From the NCBI GenBank assembly GCA_018780645.1, contig JADMJJ010000007.1, positions 93,274 through 157,273 of the forward strand: a stretch of DNA of 64,000 nucleotides. Direction: 5' to 3'. The position numbers were made by a program, and so were the translations under genes. Shown in pieces: positions 50,925-59,079 of this stretch; positions within the stretch are counted from its first letter, which is position 1; each line of letters begins with the position of its first letter. A model generated the notes under the pieces. That model saw nothing but the letters and a program-made list of their open reading frames with translations. It had not been told where the DNA came from and did not search any database. This stretch comes from Burkholderiaceae bacterium. Lineage in GTDB: Bacteria > Pseudomonadota > Gammaproteobacteria > Burkholderiales > Burkholderiaceae_C.

Positions 50925-51601
50925 GGGTTCCCCTGTTCTTCCAAATCCTGCATCCGGGCGGATTCCAGCACGCTGATGCCCGGGCCGTCTTGTGCCAGCG
51001 CAAGCGCCATGGCGCCGGCCACCCGGGCGGCGGTGATCGGGCGCCAGCGCTTCGGAATCAGCGGCAGCAACGGGCCGCTCAGGCGCTGGGCCCAACGCTC
51101 GCCGGCGCGCTCAGGCTGGCCCAGTGCCGCGCGGTCGCCGACCAGCAGCGAGGGTCGGGCAATCACGAGCCGGGCAAAGCCCAGCTGTGCCAGCGCCTGC
51201 TCCATCTCGCCCTTGACGCGGTTGTAGAACACGGCCGACTTCGCATCCGCGCCCAGGGCCGACACCACGGCGCAGCGGCTCGCGCCCCGCGCGCGGGCGG
51301 CGCGCGCCACGGTCAGCACCGCGTCCAGATCGACGGCGCGAAAGGCCTCCTGCGAGCCGGCCTGGGCGATCGTCGTGCCCAGTGCGATGTAGACCGCACG
51401 CGGTGCCGGCAGTTGCGCACCCAGGTCCGCGCGACCGAAGTCCACCTTGTGCTGGGTCAGGCGGGGGTAGGGCGGCAGGTCTTGCGGGCGTCGCAGCACT
51501 GCATGCACCTGGACCGGCTGGCGTGCCAGCACATCGAGCAGGGCTCGGCCCACCAGGCCGCTGGCGCCTGCCACCCAGATGGTGGTGTTGCTTGAACTCA
51601 T
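50921..51601 (-). CDS. NAD(P)-binding atypical SDR / oxidoreductase HTATIP2-like
   Basis: 226 residues. The Rossmann motif TIWVAGASGLVGRALL is at the N terminus; the LGTTIAQAGSQEAFRAVD and VSALGADAKSAVFYNRVKGE segments match the NAD(P)H-binding HTATIP2-like family, with Tyr and Lys in YNRVKGE. The C-terminal AARVAGAMALALAQ is helical. Enzymatic role unknown. Its stop overlaps the MBL start. Confidence 0.85.
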   Translation of the reverse strand: MSSSNTTIWVAGASGLVGRALLDVLARQPVQVHAVLRRPQDLPPYPRLTQHKVDFGRADLGAQLPAPRAVYIALGTTIAQAGSQEAFRAVDLDAVLTVARAARARGASRCAVVSALGADAKSAVFYNRVKGEMEQALAQLGFARLVIARPSLLVGDRAALGQPERAGERWAQRLSGPLLPLIPKRWRPITAARVAGAMALALAQDGPGISVLESARMQDLEEQGNP

Positions 51602-51639
51602 GGCCCTATCGTACGCACTGCCAGGGGCCTTCACTTGTT

Positions 51640-52086
51640 TCAGCGGCCCAGCCCGTCCCAGCCATCGTGCCGGTTGCGCCGCTCCTGGCGGTAGTTGGTG
51701 ACCTCCAGCCGCACGCCGTCAGGGTCTTCGAAGAATGTGGCCCAGTAGTCGGGGGCGTAGTCGGGATAGTTCTTGGCCGGGGTCGCGGCAATGCCGGCGG
51801 CGATCAGTTGTTCGGCCACGGTCTGCACATCGGCGATGGTGTCCACCCGCAGGCAGAAATGGTGCAGGCCCGGGGCGTAGGGCTCGTGCGGGGTCTTGAC
51901 CCGAGCCGGCCGCAGCACGAAGCCGAACAGCCGGTTGTAGTACTGCAGGTGCGGATCGCCAGCCAGGTTGAAGCTGTTCTTGCGAAAGCCCAGCGTCTGC
52001 ATCAGCACCTGGTCGTAGAAGGCTTCCGAGCGCGCAGGGTCGGACACGGTGATGTAGATGTGGTCGATGCCGGTGACTTCGGTCAT
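51640..52086 (-). CDS. VOC family protein
   Basis: 148 residues, one VOC unit. GIDHIYITVSDPARSEAFYD starts it, HHFCLRVDTIADV lies near the middle and FEDPDGVRLEVTNY near the end; these give the His and Glu metal ligands. The start at 52086 is chosen because the 34 codons above it lie in the tandem repeat. Confidence 0.87.
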   Translation of the reverse strand: MTEVTGIDHIYITVSDPARSEAFYDQVLMQTLGFRKNSFNLAGDPHLQYYNRLFGFVLRPARVKTPHEPYAPGLHHFCLRVDTIADVQTVAEQLIAAGIAATPAKNYPDYAPDYWATFFEDPDGVRLEVTNYRQERRNRHDGWDGLGR

Positions 52087-52096
52087 AGTTTCATCA

Positions 52097-52206
52097 GTCA
52101 GTTGGGGCCATAGCTTGCTGGGTACAGCAAGGTCTGGCCCGCAAGACTTGGTCAGTTGGTGCCCGAGCTTGCTGGGTAGGTACAGCAAGGTCTGGCACGC
52201 AAGTTA
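52097..52206. repeat. Two imperfect tandem copies of a hairpin-forming 54-56 base unit
   Basis: Copy one is 52097-52150, copy two 52151-52206. Each begins GTCAGTTGG and contains CTTGCTG and CAGCAAG, which form a 7-base hairpin (52114-52131 and 52168-52189). Copy two has the loop GGTA duplicated to GGTAGGTA. It fills the gap between the rhodanese stop and the VOC start. Confidence 0.75.
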
Positions 52207-52602
52207 TTACATTTGCTCCCACGGCAGATCATCGAAGCGCCAGCCGTTGAGGCTGCCGCGGCGGAAGTTCTCGTCCAGCTCGCCCTCGAAGCCGTGCACC
52301 ACGTTCACCACCTCGGTGAAGCCGGCCGCCTCCAGCGCCTCGCCGGCCGGAATCGTGCGCCTTCCCGAGCGGCACAGCAGCACCACCGGCTTGCTCAGGT
52401 CGCCACCGGCTTCTCGAGTCACCTGGCGGGCGAACTGGGCCGCATCCACCTGCATCTCGGGGTATTCGTACCAGGGCACATGGACGACGCCGGGCGGGTG
52501 GCCCACATAGAGGTATTCGATCTCCATGCGCACATCGACGAACAGGGCATCCGGGTGCTCGGCCAGGTATTGGTGGGCCTCTTTGGGCAGCAGATGCTTC
52601 AT
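52207..52602 (-). CDS. Rhodanese-like domain protein
   Basis: 131 residues. A single rhodanese domain with FVDVRMEIEY, GHPPGVVHVPW and the active loop LLCRSGRRT (Cys77). Such proteins move sulfur from thiosulfate or persulfide donors. It is divergent from the methyltransferase gene, with a 42-base gap. The ATG at 52602 begins the domain; the rest of the open frame upstream is antisense to the methyltransferase. Confidence 0.88.
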   Translation of the reverse strand: MKHLLPKEAHQYLAEHPDALFVDVRMEIEYLYVGHPPGVVHVPWYEYPEMQVDAAQFARQVTREAGGDLSKPVVLLCRSGRRTIPAGEALEAAGFTEVVNVVHGFEGELDENFRRGSLNGWRFDDLPWEQM

Positions 52603-52644
52603 GGATTCCTGTGGGGATTTGACTGACTTGCTAGGATGACGGGT

Positions 52645-53703
52645 ATGAACGCATCGCCCAACCCTCGTTACACCCGCGCCGCCGCCCTGCCTGGCATTCT
52701 GCAACAACGCATCGTCCTGCTCGACGGCGCCATGGGCACGATGATCCAGCGCTACAAGCTGGGCGAGGCAGACTACCGCGGCACGCGCTTTGCCGATCAC
52801 GGCAAGGACCTGAAGGGCAATAACGAGCTCCTGCAGTTCACCCGCCCCGATGTGATCAGCGAGATCCACGAGCAGTACCTGGCCGCTGGTGCCGACATCA
52901 TCGAGACCAATACCTTCGGCGCGACCACGGTGGCGCAGGAGGACTATGAGCTGGCCCATGTGGCGCGCGAGATGAATGTGGTGGCCGCCCAGCTGGCCCG
53001 CGCCGCCTGCGACAAGTTCAGCACCCCGGATCGCCCCCGCCTGGTGGCCGGCGCCCTTGGCCCGACGCCGCGCACCGCCAGCATCAGCCCCGATGTCAAT
53101 GACCCCGGCGCCCGCAATGTGGACTTCGACACGCTGCGCGCCGCCTACTATGAGCAGGCCAGCGGCCTGCTGGAAGGCGGGGCCGACCTGTTCCTGGTCG
53201 AGACCATCTTCGACACCTTGAATGCCAAGGCGGCGATCTTCGCGCTCGACGAGCTGATGGAAGACACCGGCGAACGCCTGCCGGTGATCATCTCCGGCAC
53301 GGTGACCGACGCCTCGGGCCGCATCCTCTCAGGCCAGACGGTGACGGCCTTCTGGCACTCGGTGCGCCATGCCCGGCCCATCGCCATCGGCCTGAACTGC
53401 GCGCTGGGTGCAACGCTGATGCGCCCCTATATCGAGGAGCTGGCCAAGGTGGCCGGCGACACCTTCGTCAGCTGCTACCCGAACGCCGGCCTGCCCAACC
53501 CGATGAGCGACACCGGCTTCGACGAGACGCCCGAGGTCACCGGCGCGCAGATGGAAGAGTTCGCCCGCAGCGGCTTCCTGAACATCGTCGGCGGCTGCTG
53601 CGGCACGACGCCGGACCATATCGCCGCGATCGCGCAGCGGGTGTCGGCCTACAAGCCGCGGGTGCGGGGCGAGAAGCTGTTCAGCGATCTGCTGGCCGCC
53701 TAA
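52645..53703 (+). CDS. metH: Methionine synthase homocysteine-binding part (MetH N-terminal domain)
   Basis: 352 residues. It is the homocysteine methyltransferase domain of cobalamin-dependent MetH, encoded alone. The zinc ligands are Cys252 (in GLNCALG), Cys318 and Cys319 (GGCCGTTP). The N-terminal [11 protein letters not shown] and the [11 protein letters not shown] segments are typical. The other domains of MetH are encoded at 55129. The ATG at 52645 has AGGA 8 bases upstream; the ATG at 52636 is an alternative. A split metH is characteristic of many Burkholderiales. Its TAA overlaps the convergent HD-GYP stop. Confidence 0.93.
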   Translation: MNASPNPRYTRAAALPGILQQRIVLLDGAMGTMIQRYKLGEADYRGTRFADHGKDLKGNNELLQFTRPDVISEIHEQYLAAGADIIETNTFGATTVAQEDYELAHVAREMNVVAAQLARAACDKFSTPDRPRLVAGALGPTPRTASISPDVNDPGARNVDFDTLRAAYYEQASGLLEGGADLFLVETIFDTLNAKAAIFALDELMEDTGERLPVIISGTVTDASGRILSGQTVTAFWHSVRHARPIAIGLNCALGATLMRPYIEELAKVAGDTFVSCYPNAGLPNPMSDTGFDETPEVTGAQMEEFARSGFLNIVGGCCGTTPDHIAAIAQRVSAYKPRVRGEKLFSDLLAA

Positions 53704-54890
53704 GACAATTTAAGCAGGCGCTCCATATTAAGCCGCAGCCGCAGCTCATGCGGCGCCACGCTGCCCGTCACCGCCTGGGTCTGCAGCCGGGTGTCGCGCA
53801 CGGCCGGTTCGCCCAGCGGCGTGCCGCTCTTGCTGACCACGCTGGCCACCAGCGGCGCATTGGCCGCGCGGCCGCGCTTCAGCACCACCGCCACTTCGCC
53901 GTTGGCCAGCCGCACCAGGCAGCCCGGCGGGTAGATGCCCAGCGCCTTGATCAGCGCCGCGCCGGCCTCGTCGGCCTGCTTGTTCTCGTCCAGATAGGCG
54001 GCCTGGGCCGCCGCTGAGGCCGCCAGCGCCTTGCGGTTGCGGCGCGGGCTCAGGCGTGAGCCGAACACATCGGCGCGCTGTATCAGCCGCGCCAGCTGCT
54101 GGCCGGGCGGGCGCTTGGCCAGCGGGCCGGGCACGTGGGCGTGGTGGAAGAACACCGCGTCCAGCCACAGCGGCTCGTGCACACCCAGGGTCTGCAGCAG
54201 CTCCATCGAGGCCTGGGCATGGTCGTTGATCTTGCTGCGCTGCTCCGGCGTCACCGGGTCGATCTGCTCGGCCAGCAGGTCCTGCAGGCCGGTGGTGGCG
54301 ATGTTCATCGTCAGTGCCGCCAGCTCCAGCGGGCGCTGCCAGTCCAGCGCCCAGGGCAGCTGCTGATAGGCCATATGGCAGGCCACCATCACCAGCATCG
54401 CGTGGCTGGCGCTGTAGTGGCGTATGTCCAGGCTGGCTTGGTGGATCAGCTGCAGCAGGCTGCCGTCGGCGTCGTTCTTCAGATGCCAGAGCATGTCTTC
54501 GCGCAGCTTCTCGAGCCGCGGCAGAAAGTCCTCCGGCCGGGGGTCGCGCAGCAGCGTATGGGCGCGCATCTGCAGGTCCGGCCAGCCGGCCACCGCCTCG
54601 GCCTTGGCCCCCTCGGCGCTGACCTTGATATCGGGCTTGGCCTTGGCGATGTCACCCAGCAGATGGTCCTGGCGCACCATCGCGTCCATGGCCTGGGCGA
54701 ACTCCTTGCGATAGGCCTCGGACTCTTGTTCGTCGACCCACAGACCGCGCGCCACCATGGCCTCCAGCTGGGCCTGGGAGCCCACCGTCTGGCCGCGGGC
54801 CAGCAGCAGATGGCCGGCGGCGTCGCGCAGCGCAAACGGCAGCGGGCGGCCGGGGCGCACGCTGTTGGTGGGCAGGGGGATCAGGCGCAC
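53700..54890 (-). CDS. Degenerate HD-GYP domain protein
   Basis: 396 residues from a GTG at 54890. An N-terminal 120-residue region (about 1-120, [27 protein letters not shown]) precedes an HD-GYP fold. The expected HD is replaced by [11 protein letters not shown], and the GYP motif reads HHAHVPGP, so the catalytic metal site is incomplete. Other His positions (YSASHAM, NDHAQ) remain. It is likely a c-di-GMP binding or signalling relic, not an active phosphodiesterase. It lies between the two metH genes on the other strand. A start at 55007 is rejected because it would overlap the riboswitch. Confidence 0.75.
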   Translation of the reverse strand: MRLIPLPTNSVRPGRPLPFALRDAAGHLLLARGQTVGSQAQLEAMVARGLWVDEQESEAYRKEFAQAMDAMVRQDHLLGDIAKAKPDIKVSAEGAKAEAVAGWPDLQMRAHTLLRDPRPEDFLPRLEKLREDMLWHLKNDADGSLLQLIHQASLDIRHYSASHAMLVMVACHMAYQQLPWALDWQRPLELAALTMNIATTGLQDLLAEQIDPVTPEQRSKINDHAQASMELLQTLGVHEPLWLDAVFFHHAHVPGPLAKRPPGQQLARLIQRADVFGSRLSPRRNRKALAASAAAQAAYLDENKQADEAGAALIKALGIYPPGCLVRLANGEVAVVLKRGRAANAPLVASVVSKSGTPLGEPAVRDTRLQTQAVTGSVAPHELRLRLNMERLLKLS

Positions 54891-54970
54891 TGTGCAGTCT
54901 TGGGGGATGTTGCAGGAATTTCGGCGAGTCTGGGGCAAGCTTGAACCGATCACAACTAGAATTGCCCCTG

Positions 54971-55070
54971 GTCCGAGGAGCGTTGCGACAAACCGGTGAG
55001 CCGCCACAGTGCGGGGCCCGTCTTGCCAGGCTCGGACAATGGCTCCCCAGCCATGTCAACGGCGCTCACC
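54971..55070 (+). ncRNA. SAH riboswitch (S-adenosylhomocysteine)
   Basis: The conserved blocks of the SAH riboswitch are present in order: GTCCGAGGAGCG, the TGCGAC segment, GCCAGGCTCGGAC, a hairpin ATGGCTCCCCAGCCAT and AACGGCGCTCACC. The outer stem GTCCGAG (54971-54977) pairs with CTCGGAC (55031-55037), and GAGCG pairs with CGCTC (55063-55067) as the pseudoknot. High SAH should turn on metH expression. A hairpin with GGGCCG and CGGCCC (55082-55104) between it and the start may be the expression platform. Confidence 0.92.
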
Positions 55071-55128
55071 CGAACCCAGTGGGGCCGTGGTGAGTATGCG
55101 GCCCTCAATATGAGTTGTAGAGGCCGCC

Positions 55129-57873
55129 ATGTCCGACGAATCGCTGAATCCCACTGCCGTGACCCCGCCGCCGATGAAGCTGTCCGGCCTGGAGCCGGTG
55201 GACATAGGCACCGGCACCCTGTTCGTCAATATCGGCGAGCGCACCAACGTCACCGGCTCCAAGGCCTTCGCGCGGATGATCTTGAACGGCCAGTTCGAGG
55301 AAGCGCTGGCCGTGGCCCGCCAGCAGGTCGAGAACGGCGCCCAGGTGATAGACATCAATATGGACGAGGCCATGCTGGACAGCAAGGCCGCGATGGTGCG
55401 CTTCCTGAACCTGATCGCCGGCGAGCCGGAGATTGCCCGCGTGCCCATCATGATCGACAGTTCCAAATGGAGCGTGATCGAGGCCGGCCTGAAGTGCATA
55501 CAGGGCAAGGGCATCGTCAACTCGATCTCGATGAAGGAGGGCGAGGAGGAGTTTCGCCGCCAGGCCAAGCTGGTGCGCCGCTACGGCGCCGCGACCGTGG
55601 TGATGGCCTTCGACGAGAAGGGCCAGGCCGACACCTTCGAGCGCAAGACCGAGATCTGCGCCCGGGCCTACCGCATCCTGGTCGATGAGGTCGGCTTCCC
55701 GGCCGAGGACATCATCTTCGACCCGAACATCTTCGCCATCGCCACCGGCATCGAGGAGCACGACAACTACGCGGTCGACTTCATCAACGCCACGCGCTGG
55801 ATCAAGCAGAACCTGCCGGGCGCCAAGGTCAGCGGCGGGGTGTCTAACGTGAGCTTCAGCTTCCGCGGCAACGAGCCGGTGCGCGAGGCCATACACACGG
55901 TGTTCCTGTACCACGCCATACAGGCGGGCATGGACATGGGCATCGTCAACGCCGGCATGGTGGGCGTCTATGACGACCTGGACCCCGAGCTGCGCGAGCG
56001 CGTCGAGGACGTGGTGCTGAACCGCCGACCGGACTCAGGTGAGCGGCTGATCGAGGTCGCCGAGCGTGCCAAGGGCATGGCCAAGGACGACACGGCGCGC
56101 CTGGCCTGGCGCGCCGGCGATGTCGATCACCGGCTCAGCCACGCGCTGGTGCACGGCATCACCGACTTCATCACCGAAGACACCGAGGAGGCCTGGCAGG
56201 CGATACAGGCCAAGGGCGGCCGGCCGCTGCATGTGATCGAGGGCCCGTTGATGGCCGGCATGAACGTCGTCGGCGACCTGTTCGGCGCCGGCAAGATGTT
56301 CCTGCCCCAGGTGGTGAAGTCGGCCCGCGTGATGAAGTCGGCCGTGGCCCATCTGCTGCCCTATATCGAAGCCGAGAAGCTGGCCATGGTGGCGGCCGGC
56401 GGCGAGGCCAAGCCCAAGGGAAAGATCGTCATTGCCACCGTCAAGGGCGATGTCCACGACATCGGCAAGAACATCGTCACCGTGGTCCTGCAGTGCAACA
56501 ACTTCGAGGTCGTGAACATGGGCGTGATGGTGGCCTGCCAGGACATACTGGCCAAGGCCAAGGAGGAGGGCGCCGACATCATTGGCCTGTCCGGCCTGAT
56601 CACCCCCAGCCTTGAGGAAATGCAGCATGTGGCGGCCGAGATGCAGCGTGACGAGCACTTCCGCTCGCGCCAGACACCGCTCTTGATCGGCGGCGCCACC
56701 TGCAGCCGCGTGCACACGGCGGTCAAGATCTCGCCGCACTACACCGGCCCGGTGGTCTATGTGCCCGATGCCTCGCGCAGCGTCGGCGTGTGCAGCGAGC
56801 TGCTCAGCGACGATCGCGCCGCCCAGTTCATCGCCGATCTGAAGACCGACTACGAGCAGGTGCGCCAGCTGCACGCCAGCAAGAAGCAGACGCCCATGGT
56901 CACCCTGGCCGCAGCGCGCGCCAACAAGCATGCCGTTGACTGGACCGTCTATCAGCCACCTGTCCCGAAGTTCATCGGCCGCCGCGTGATACGCAACTAC
57001 GATCTGGCCGAGCTGGCCGAGTACATCGACTGGGGCCCGTTCTTCCAGACCTGGGACCTGGCCGGGCCCTTCCCGGCCATCCTCAAGGACGAGGTCGTCG
57101 GCGCCGAGGCGCAGCGGGTGTTCAGCGACGGCAAGCGCATGTTGCAGCGCCTGATCTCCGGCCGTTGGCTGCAGGCCAGCGGCGTGTTCGGCCTGTATCC
57201 GGCCGCGCAGGTGAGTGACGACGACATCGAGATCTACACCGACGAGACGCGCAGCGAGGTCTTGATGACCTGGCACGGCCTGCGCATGCAGTCGGAGCGG
57301 CCGGTGGTCGATGGCCTCAAACGGCCGAACCGCTGCCTGTCCGACTTCATCGCGCCCAAGGGTTCGGTGCCTGATTACATCGGCCTGTTCGCCGTCACGG
57401 CGGGTCTGGGCGTCGAGAAGAAGGAAGCCCAGTTCATCGCCGATCTGGACGACTACTCGGCCATCATGTTCAAGGCCATCGCCGACCGCTTGGCCGAGGC
57501 CTTTGCCGAGCGTCTGCACCAGCGCGTGCGCACCGAGTTCTGGGGCTACCAGACAGACGAGAGCCTCAGCAAGGAAGACCTGATCGCCGAGAAGTACCGC
57601 GGCATCCGCCCCGCGCCCGGCTATCCGGCCTGCCCGGACCATCTGGTCAAGAGCGAAGTCTTCCGCGTGCTGGCGCCCGAGGAAATCGGCATGGGCCTGA
57701 CCGACAGCATGGCCATGACCCCGGCCGCCAGCGTCAGCGGCTTCTATTTCGCCCACCCGCAGGCGGCCTACTTCAACGTCGGCAAGATCGCCGCCGACCA
57801 GGTGGCCGACTGGGCGCGGCGGATGGCGCTGACCAAGGAGCTGGCGGAACGGGCGCTGGCGCCGCTGTTGTGA
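55129..57873 (+). CDS. metH: Methionine synthase, pterin, cobalamin and reactivation domains
   Basis: 914 residues, the C-terminal three quarters of MetH. Pterin-binding domain about 25-290 ([16 protein letters not shown]). Cobalamin cap and binding domain about 320-560, with the B12 motif D441xH443xxG446 (GDVHDIGKN) and [12 protein letters not shown]; His443 is the cobalt ligand. AdoMet reactivation domain about 600-900 ([21 protein letters not shown]). It needs the separate homocysteine-binding protein at 52645. AGAGG precedes the ATG. Expression is likely raised by SAH through the riboswitch. Confidence 0.97.
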   Translation: MSDESLNPTAVTPPPMKLSGLEPVDIGTGTLFVNIGERTNVTGSKAFARMILNGQFEEALAVARQQVENGAQVIDINMDEAMLDSKAAMVRFLNLIAGEPEIARVPIMIDSSKWSVIEAGLKCIQGKGIVNSISMKEGEEEFRRQAKLVRRYGAATVVMAFDEKGQADTFERKTEICARAYRILVDEVGFPAEDIIFDPNIFAIATGIEEHDNYAVDFINATRWIKQNLPGAKVSGGVSNVSFSFRGNEPVREAIHTVFLYHAIQAGMDMGIVNAGMVGVYDDLDPELRERVEDVVLNRRPDSGERLIEVAERAKGMAKDDTARLAWRAGDVDHRLSHALVHGITDFITEDTEEAWQAIQAKGGRPLHVIEGPLMAGMNVVGDLFGAGKMFLPQVVKSARVMKSAVAHLLPYIEAEKLAMVAAGGEAKPKGKIVIATVKGDVHDIGKNIVTVVLQCNNFEVVNMGVMVACQDILAKAKEEGADIIGLSGLITPSLEEMQHVAAEMQRDEHFRSRQTPLLIGGATCSRVHTAVKISPHYTGPVVYVPDASRSVGVCSELLSDDRAAQFIADLKTDYEQVRQLHASKKQTPMVTLAAARANKHAVDWTVYQPPVPKFIGRRVIRNYDLAELAEYIDWGPFFQTWDLAGPFPAILKDEVVGAEAQRVFSDGKRMLQRLISGRWLQASGVFGLYPAAQVSDDDIEIYTDETRSEVLMTWHGLRMQSERPVVDGLKRPNRCLSDFIAPKGSVPDYIGLFAVTAGLGVEKKEAQFIADLDDYSAIMFKAIADRLAEAFAERLHQRVRTEFWGYQTDESLSKEDLIAEKYRGIRPAPGYPACPDHLVKSEVFRVLAPEEIGMGLTDSMAMTPAASVSGFYFAHPQAAYFNVGKIAADQVADWARRMALTKELAERALAPLL

Positions 57874-57879
57874 GCAACA

Positions 57880-57914
57880 TACCCTTTTAGGGTACGATAA
57901 ACCCTATTATGGGT
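57880..57914 (+). promoter_or_regulatory. Promoter/operator with two inverted repeats before the nucleotidyltransferase gene
   Basis: TACCC-TTTTA-GGGTA (57880-57894) and ACCC-TATTAT-GGGT (57901-57914) lie in an AT-rich stretch and the second overlaps the start codon at 57909. The same half-site ACCC/GGGT is used twice. This fits autoregulation by the wHTH of the product. Confidence 0.55.
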
Positions 57915-58532
57915 ACCTCCGTCGACTCAGCTTCTGGAGCCAGTCTCTCTGATGCCTTGTTCCCCAAGGTCAGGCAGCGCGTGCTGGGCATGCTCTATGG
58001 CAATCCAGGGCGTAGCTTCTACGCCAATGAGGTGATCGCCTTGGCACAGTCGGGGACCGGAGCGGTGCAGCGGGAGCTCGCCGGCCTGTCCGAGGCCGGT
58101 CTTCTCTTGGTCAGCCGCCAAGGCAATCAGAAGCACTACCGGGCCAATCCGGACTCGCCGGTGTTTGCCGAGTTGCGCGGGCTGGTGCTCAAGACCATGG
58201 GCTTGGCGGACGTGCTGCGTCTTGCGCTTGCGCCGCTGGCGTCTCAGATCGAATGGGCCTTTGTCTATGGATCGGTCGCCAAACGTCAGGACACGGCTCA
58301 CAGCGACATCGATGTGCTGATTGCCAGCGAAGGCCTGGGCTATGCCGATGTGTTCAGCGCATTGGAGAACGCTGCGGTGGCGCTGGGCCGCAAGGTCAAT
58401 CCGACGCTGTATGCACCGGCCGAGATCGCCCAGCGCATCCAGAGCGACAACGCTTTCGTGACGCGGGTGCTCGATCAGCCCAAGATCTGGCTGATTGGGT
58501 CCGAGGACCAGCTTCATGGCGAATCCGCTTGA
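57909..58532 (+). CDS. Winged-HTH plus MNT-type nucleotidyltransferase, antitoxin candidate
   Basis: 207 residues. Residues about 15-80 form an ArsR/MarR-like winged helix (RQRVLGMLYGNPGRSFYANE, AVQRELAGLSEAGLL). Residues about 110-200 form an MNT nucleotidyltransferase with GSVAKRQD at 121 and DIDVLI (Asp133, Asp135). The third acidic residue is not obvious (VNPTLY). In MNT/HEPN pairs the MNT protein modifies and silences the HEPN toxin. The next gene is HEPN-like and overlaps its 3' end by 17 bases. Confidence 0.8.
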   Translation: MGTSVDSASGASLSDALFPKVRQRVLGMLYGNPGRSFYANEVIALAQSGTGAVQRELAGLSEAGLLLVSRQGNQKHYRANPDSPVFAELRGLVLKTMGLADVLRLALAPLASQIEWAFVYGSVAKRQDTAHSDIDVLIASEGLGYADVFSALENAAVALGRKVNPTLYAPAEIAQRIQSDNAFVTRVLDQPKIWLIGSEDQLHGESA

Positions 58533-58929
58533 AAACCTGAGCGGTCCAGGCAAGGCGCTGCAAGCGGAGCCGCCCGACGCCAATGAGATCGATGGCTTGC
58601 TTCGCAGCGGCCATGCCCGGTTGAAGGATGCGCGGAATACGGCACTGGCGCTGGAGAGTCGGTTTGACCTCGCCTACAACGCCGCGCACGCATTGAGTTT
58701 GGCGGCCTTACGGCGGTCGGGCTTTCGATCGGGCAATCGCTACATCGTGTTCCAGGTTCTGCCCCATACGCTGGGTCTCGGACCCGAAGTGTGGCGCGTG
58801 CTGGACAAGTGCCACAACCTGCGCAACCGGGGTGAATATGAGGGCCTGCTCGAGCTTGACGAGCGCCTGCAAGCCGATCTGATCGCTGCTGCCCAGGCCG
58901 TGGCCGATGCGTTGGGACAAGTAGGGTAG
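58516..58929 (+). CDS. HEPN-like protein, toxin candidate
   Basis: 137 residues, largely helical. The C-terminal CHNLRNRGEYEG (about 99-110) matches the HEPN active stretch in modified form, with R103-x4-Y108 instead of the canonical RX4-6H. The HALSLAALRRSGFRSGNRY region is typical of the SAV_6107-type HEPN branch. The Met at 58516 is used; it overlaps the upstream gene. Whether it is toxic is untested. Confidence 0.65.
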   Translation: MANPLENLSGPGKALQAEPPDANEIDGLLRSGHARLKDARNTALALESRFDLAYNAAHALSLAALRRSGFRSGNRYIVFQVLPHTLGLGPEVWRVLDKCHNLRNRGEYEGLLELDERLQADLIAAAQAVADALGQVG

Positions 58930-58930
58930 G

Positions 58931-58995
58931 GGCTGTGGCCAAGCAGCGTGCTGCTGCGACCCCCACACCTTTGCTTGCACTTTGTAGCCACAGCC
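58931..58995 (+). other. Structured region after the HEPN-like gene
   Basis: GGCTGTGGC (58931-58939) pairs perfectly with GCCACAGCC (58987-58995), enclosing an inner hairpin AGCAG/CTGCT (58942-58955). It lies just after the stop at 58929 and could terminate the pair or precede the DUF1800 gene. Confidence 0.35.
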
Positions 58996-59079
58996 AAACC
59001 CTCAAAGGGGCAAGATTCGTTCCCACTGCTTGGCACCTATTGGCCGGCTGAACGCGGCTTTGCGCGGCAATGGAGGCTG

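Noticed and set aside
52097..52206. CRISPR-like tandem units
   Set aside because: There are only two directly abutting copies, no spacers and no cas genes.
54891..55007. N-terminal extension of the HD-GYP gene to 55007
   Set aside because: It would overlap the SAH riboswitch on the other strand and has no homologous-looking sequence; the GTG at 54890 precedes a typical start.
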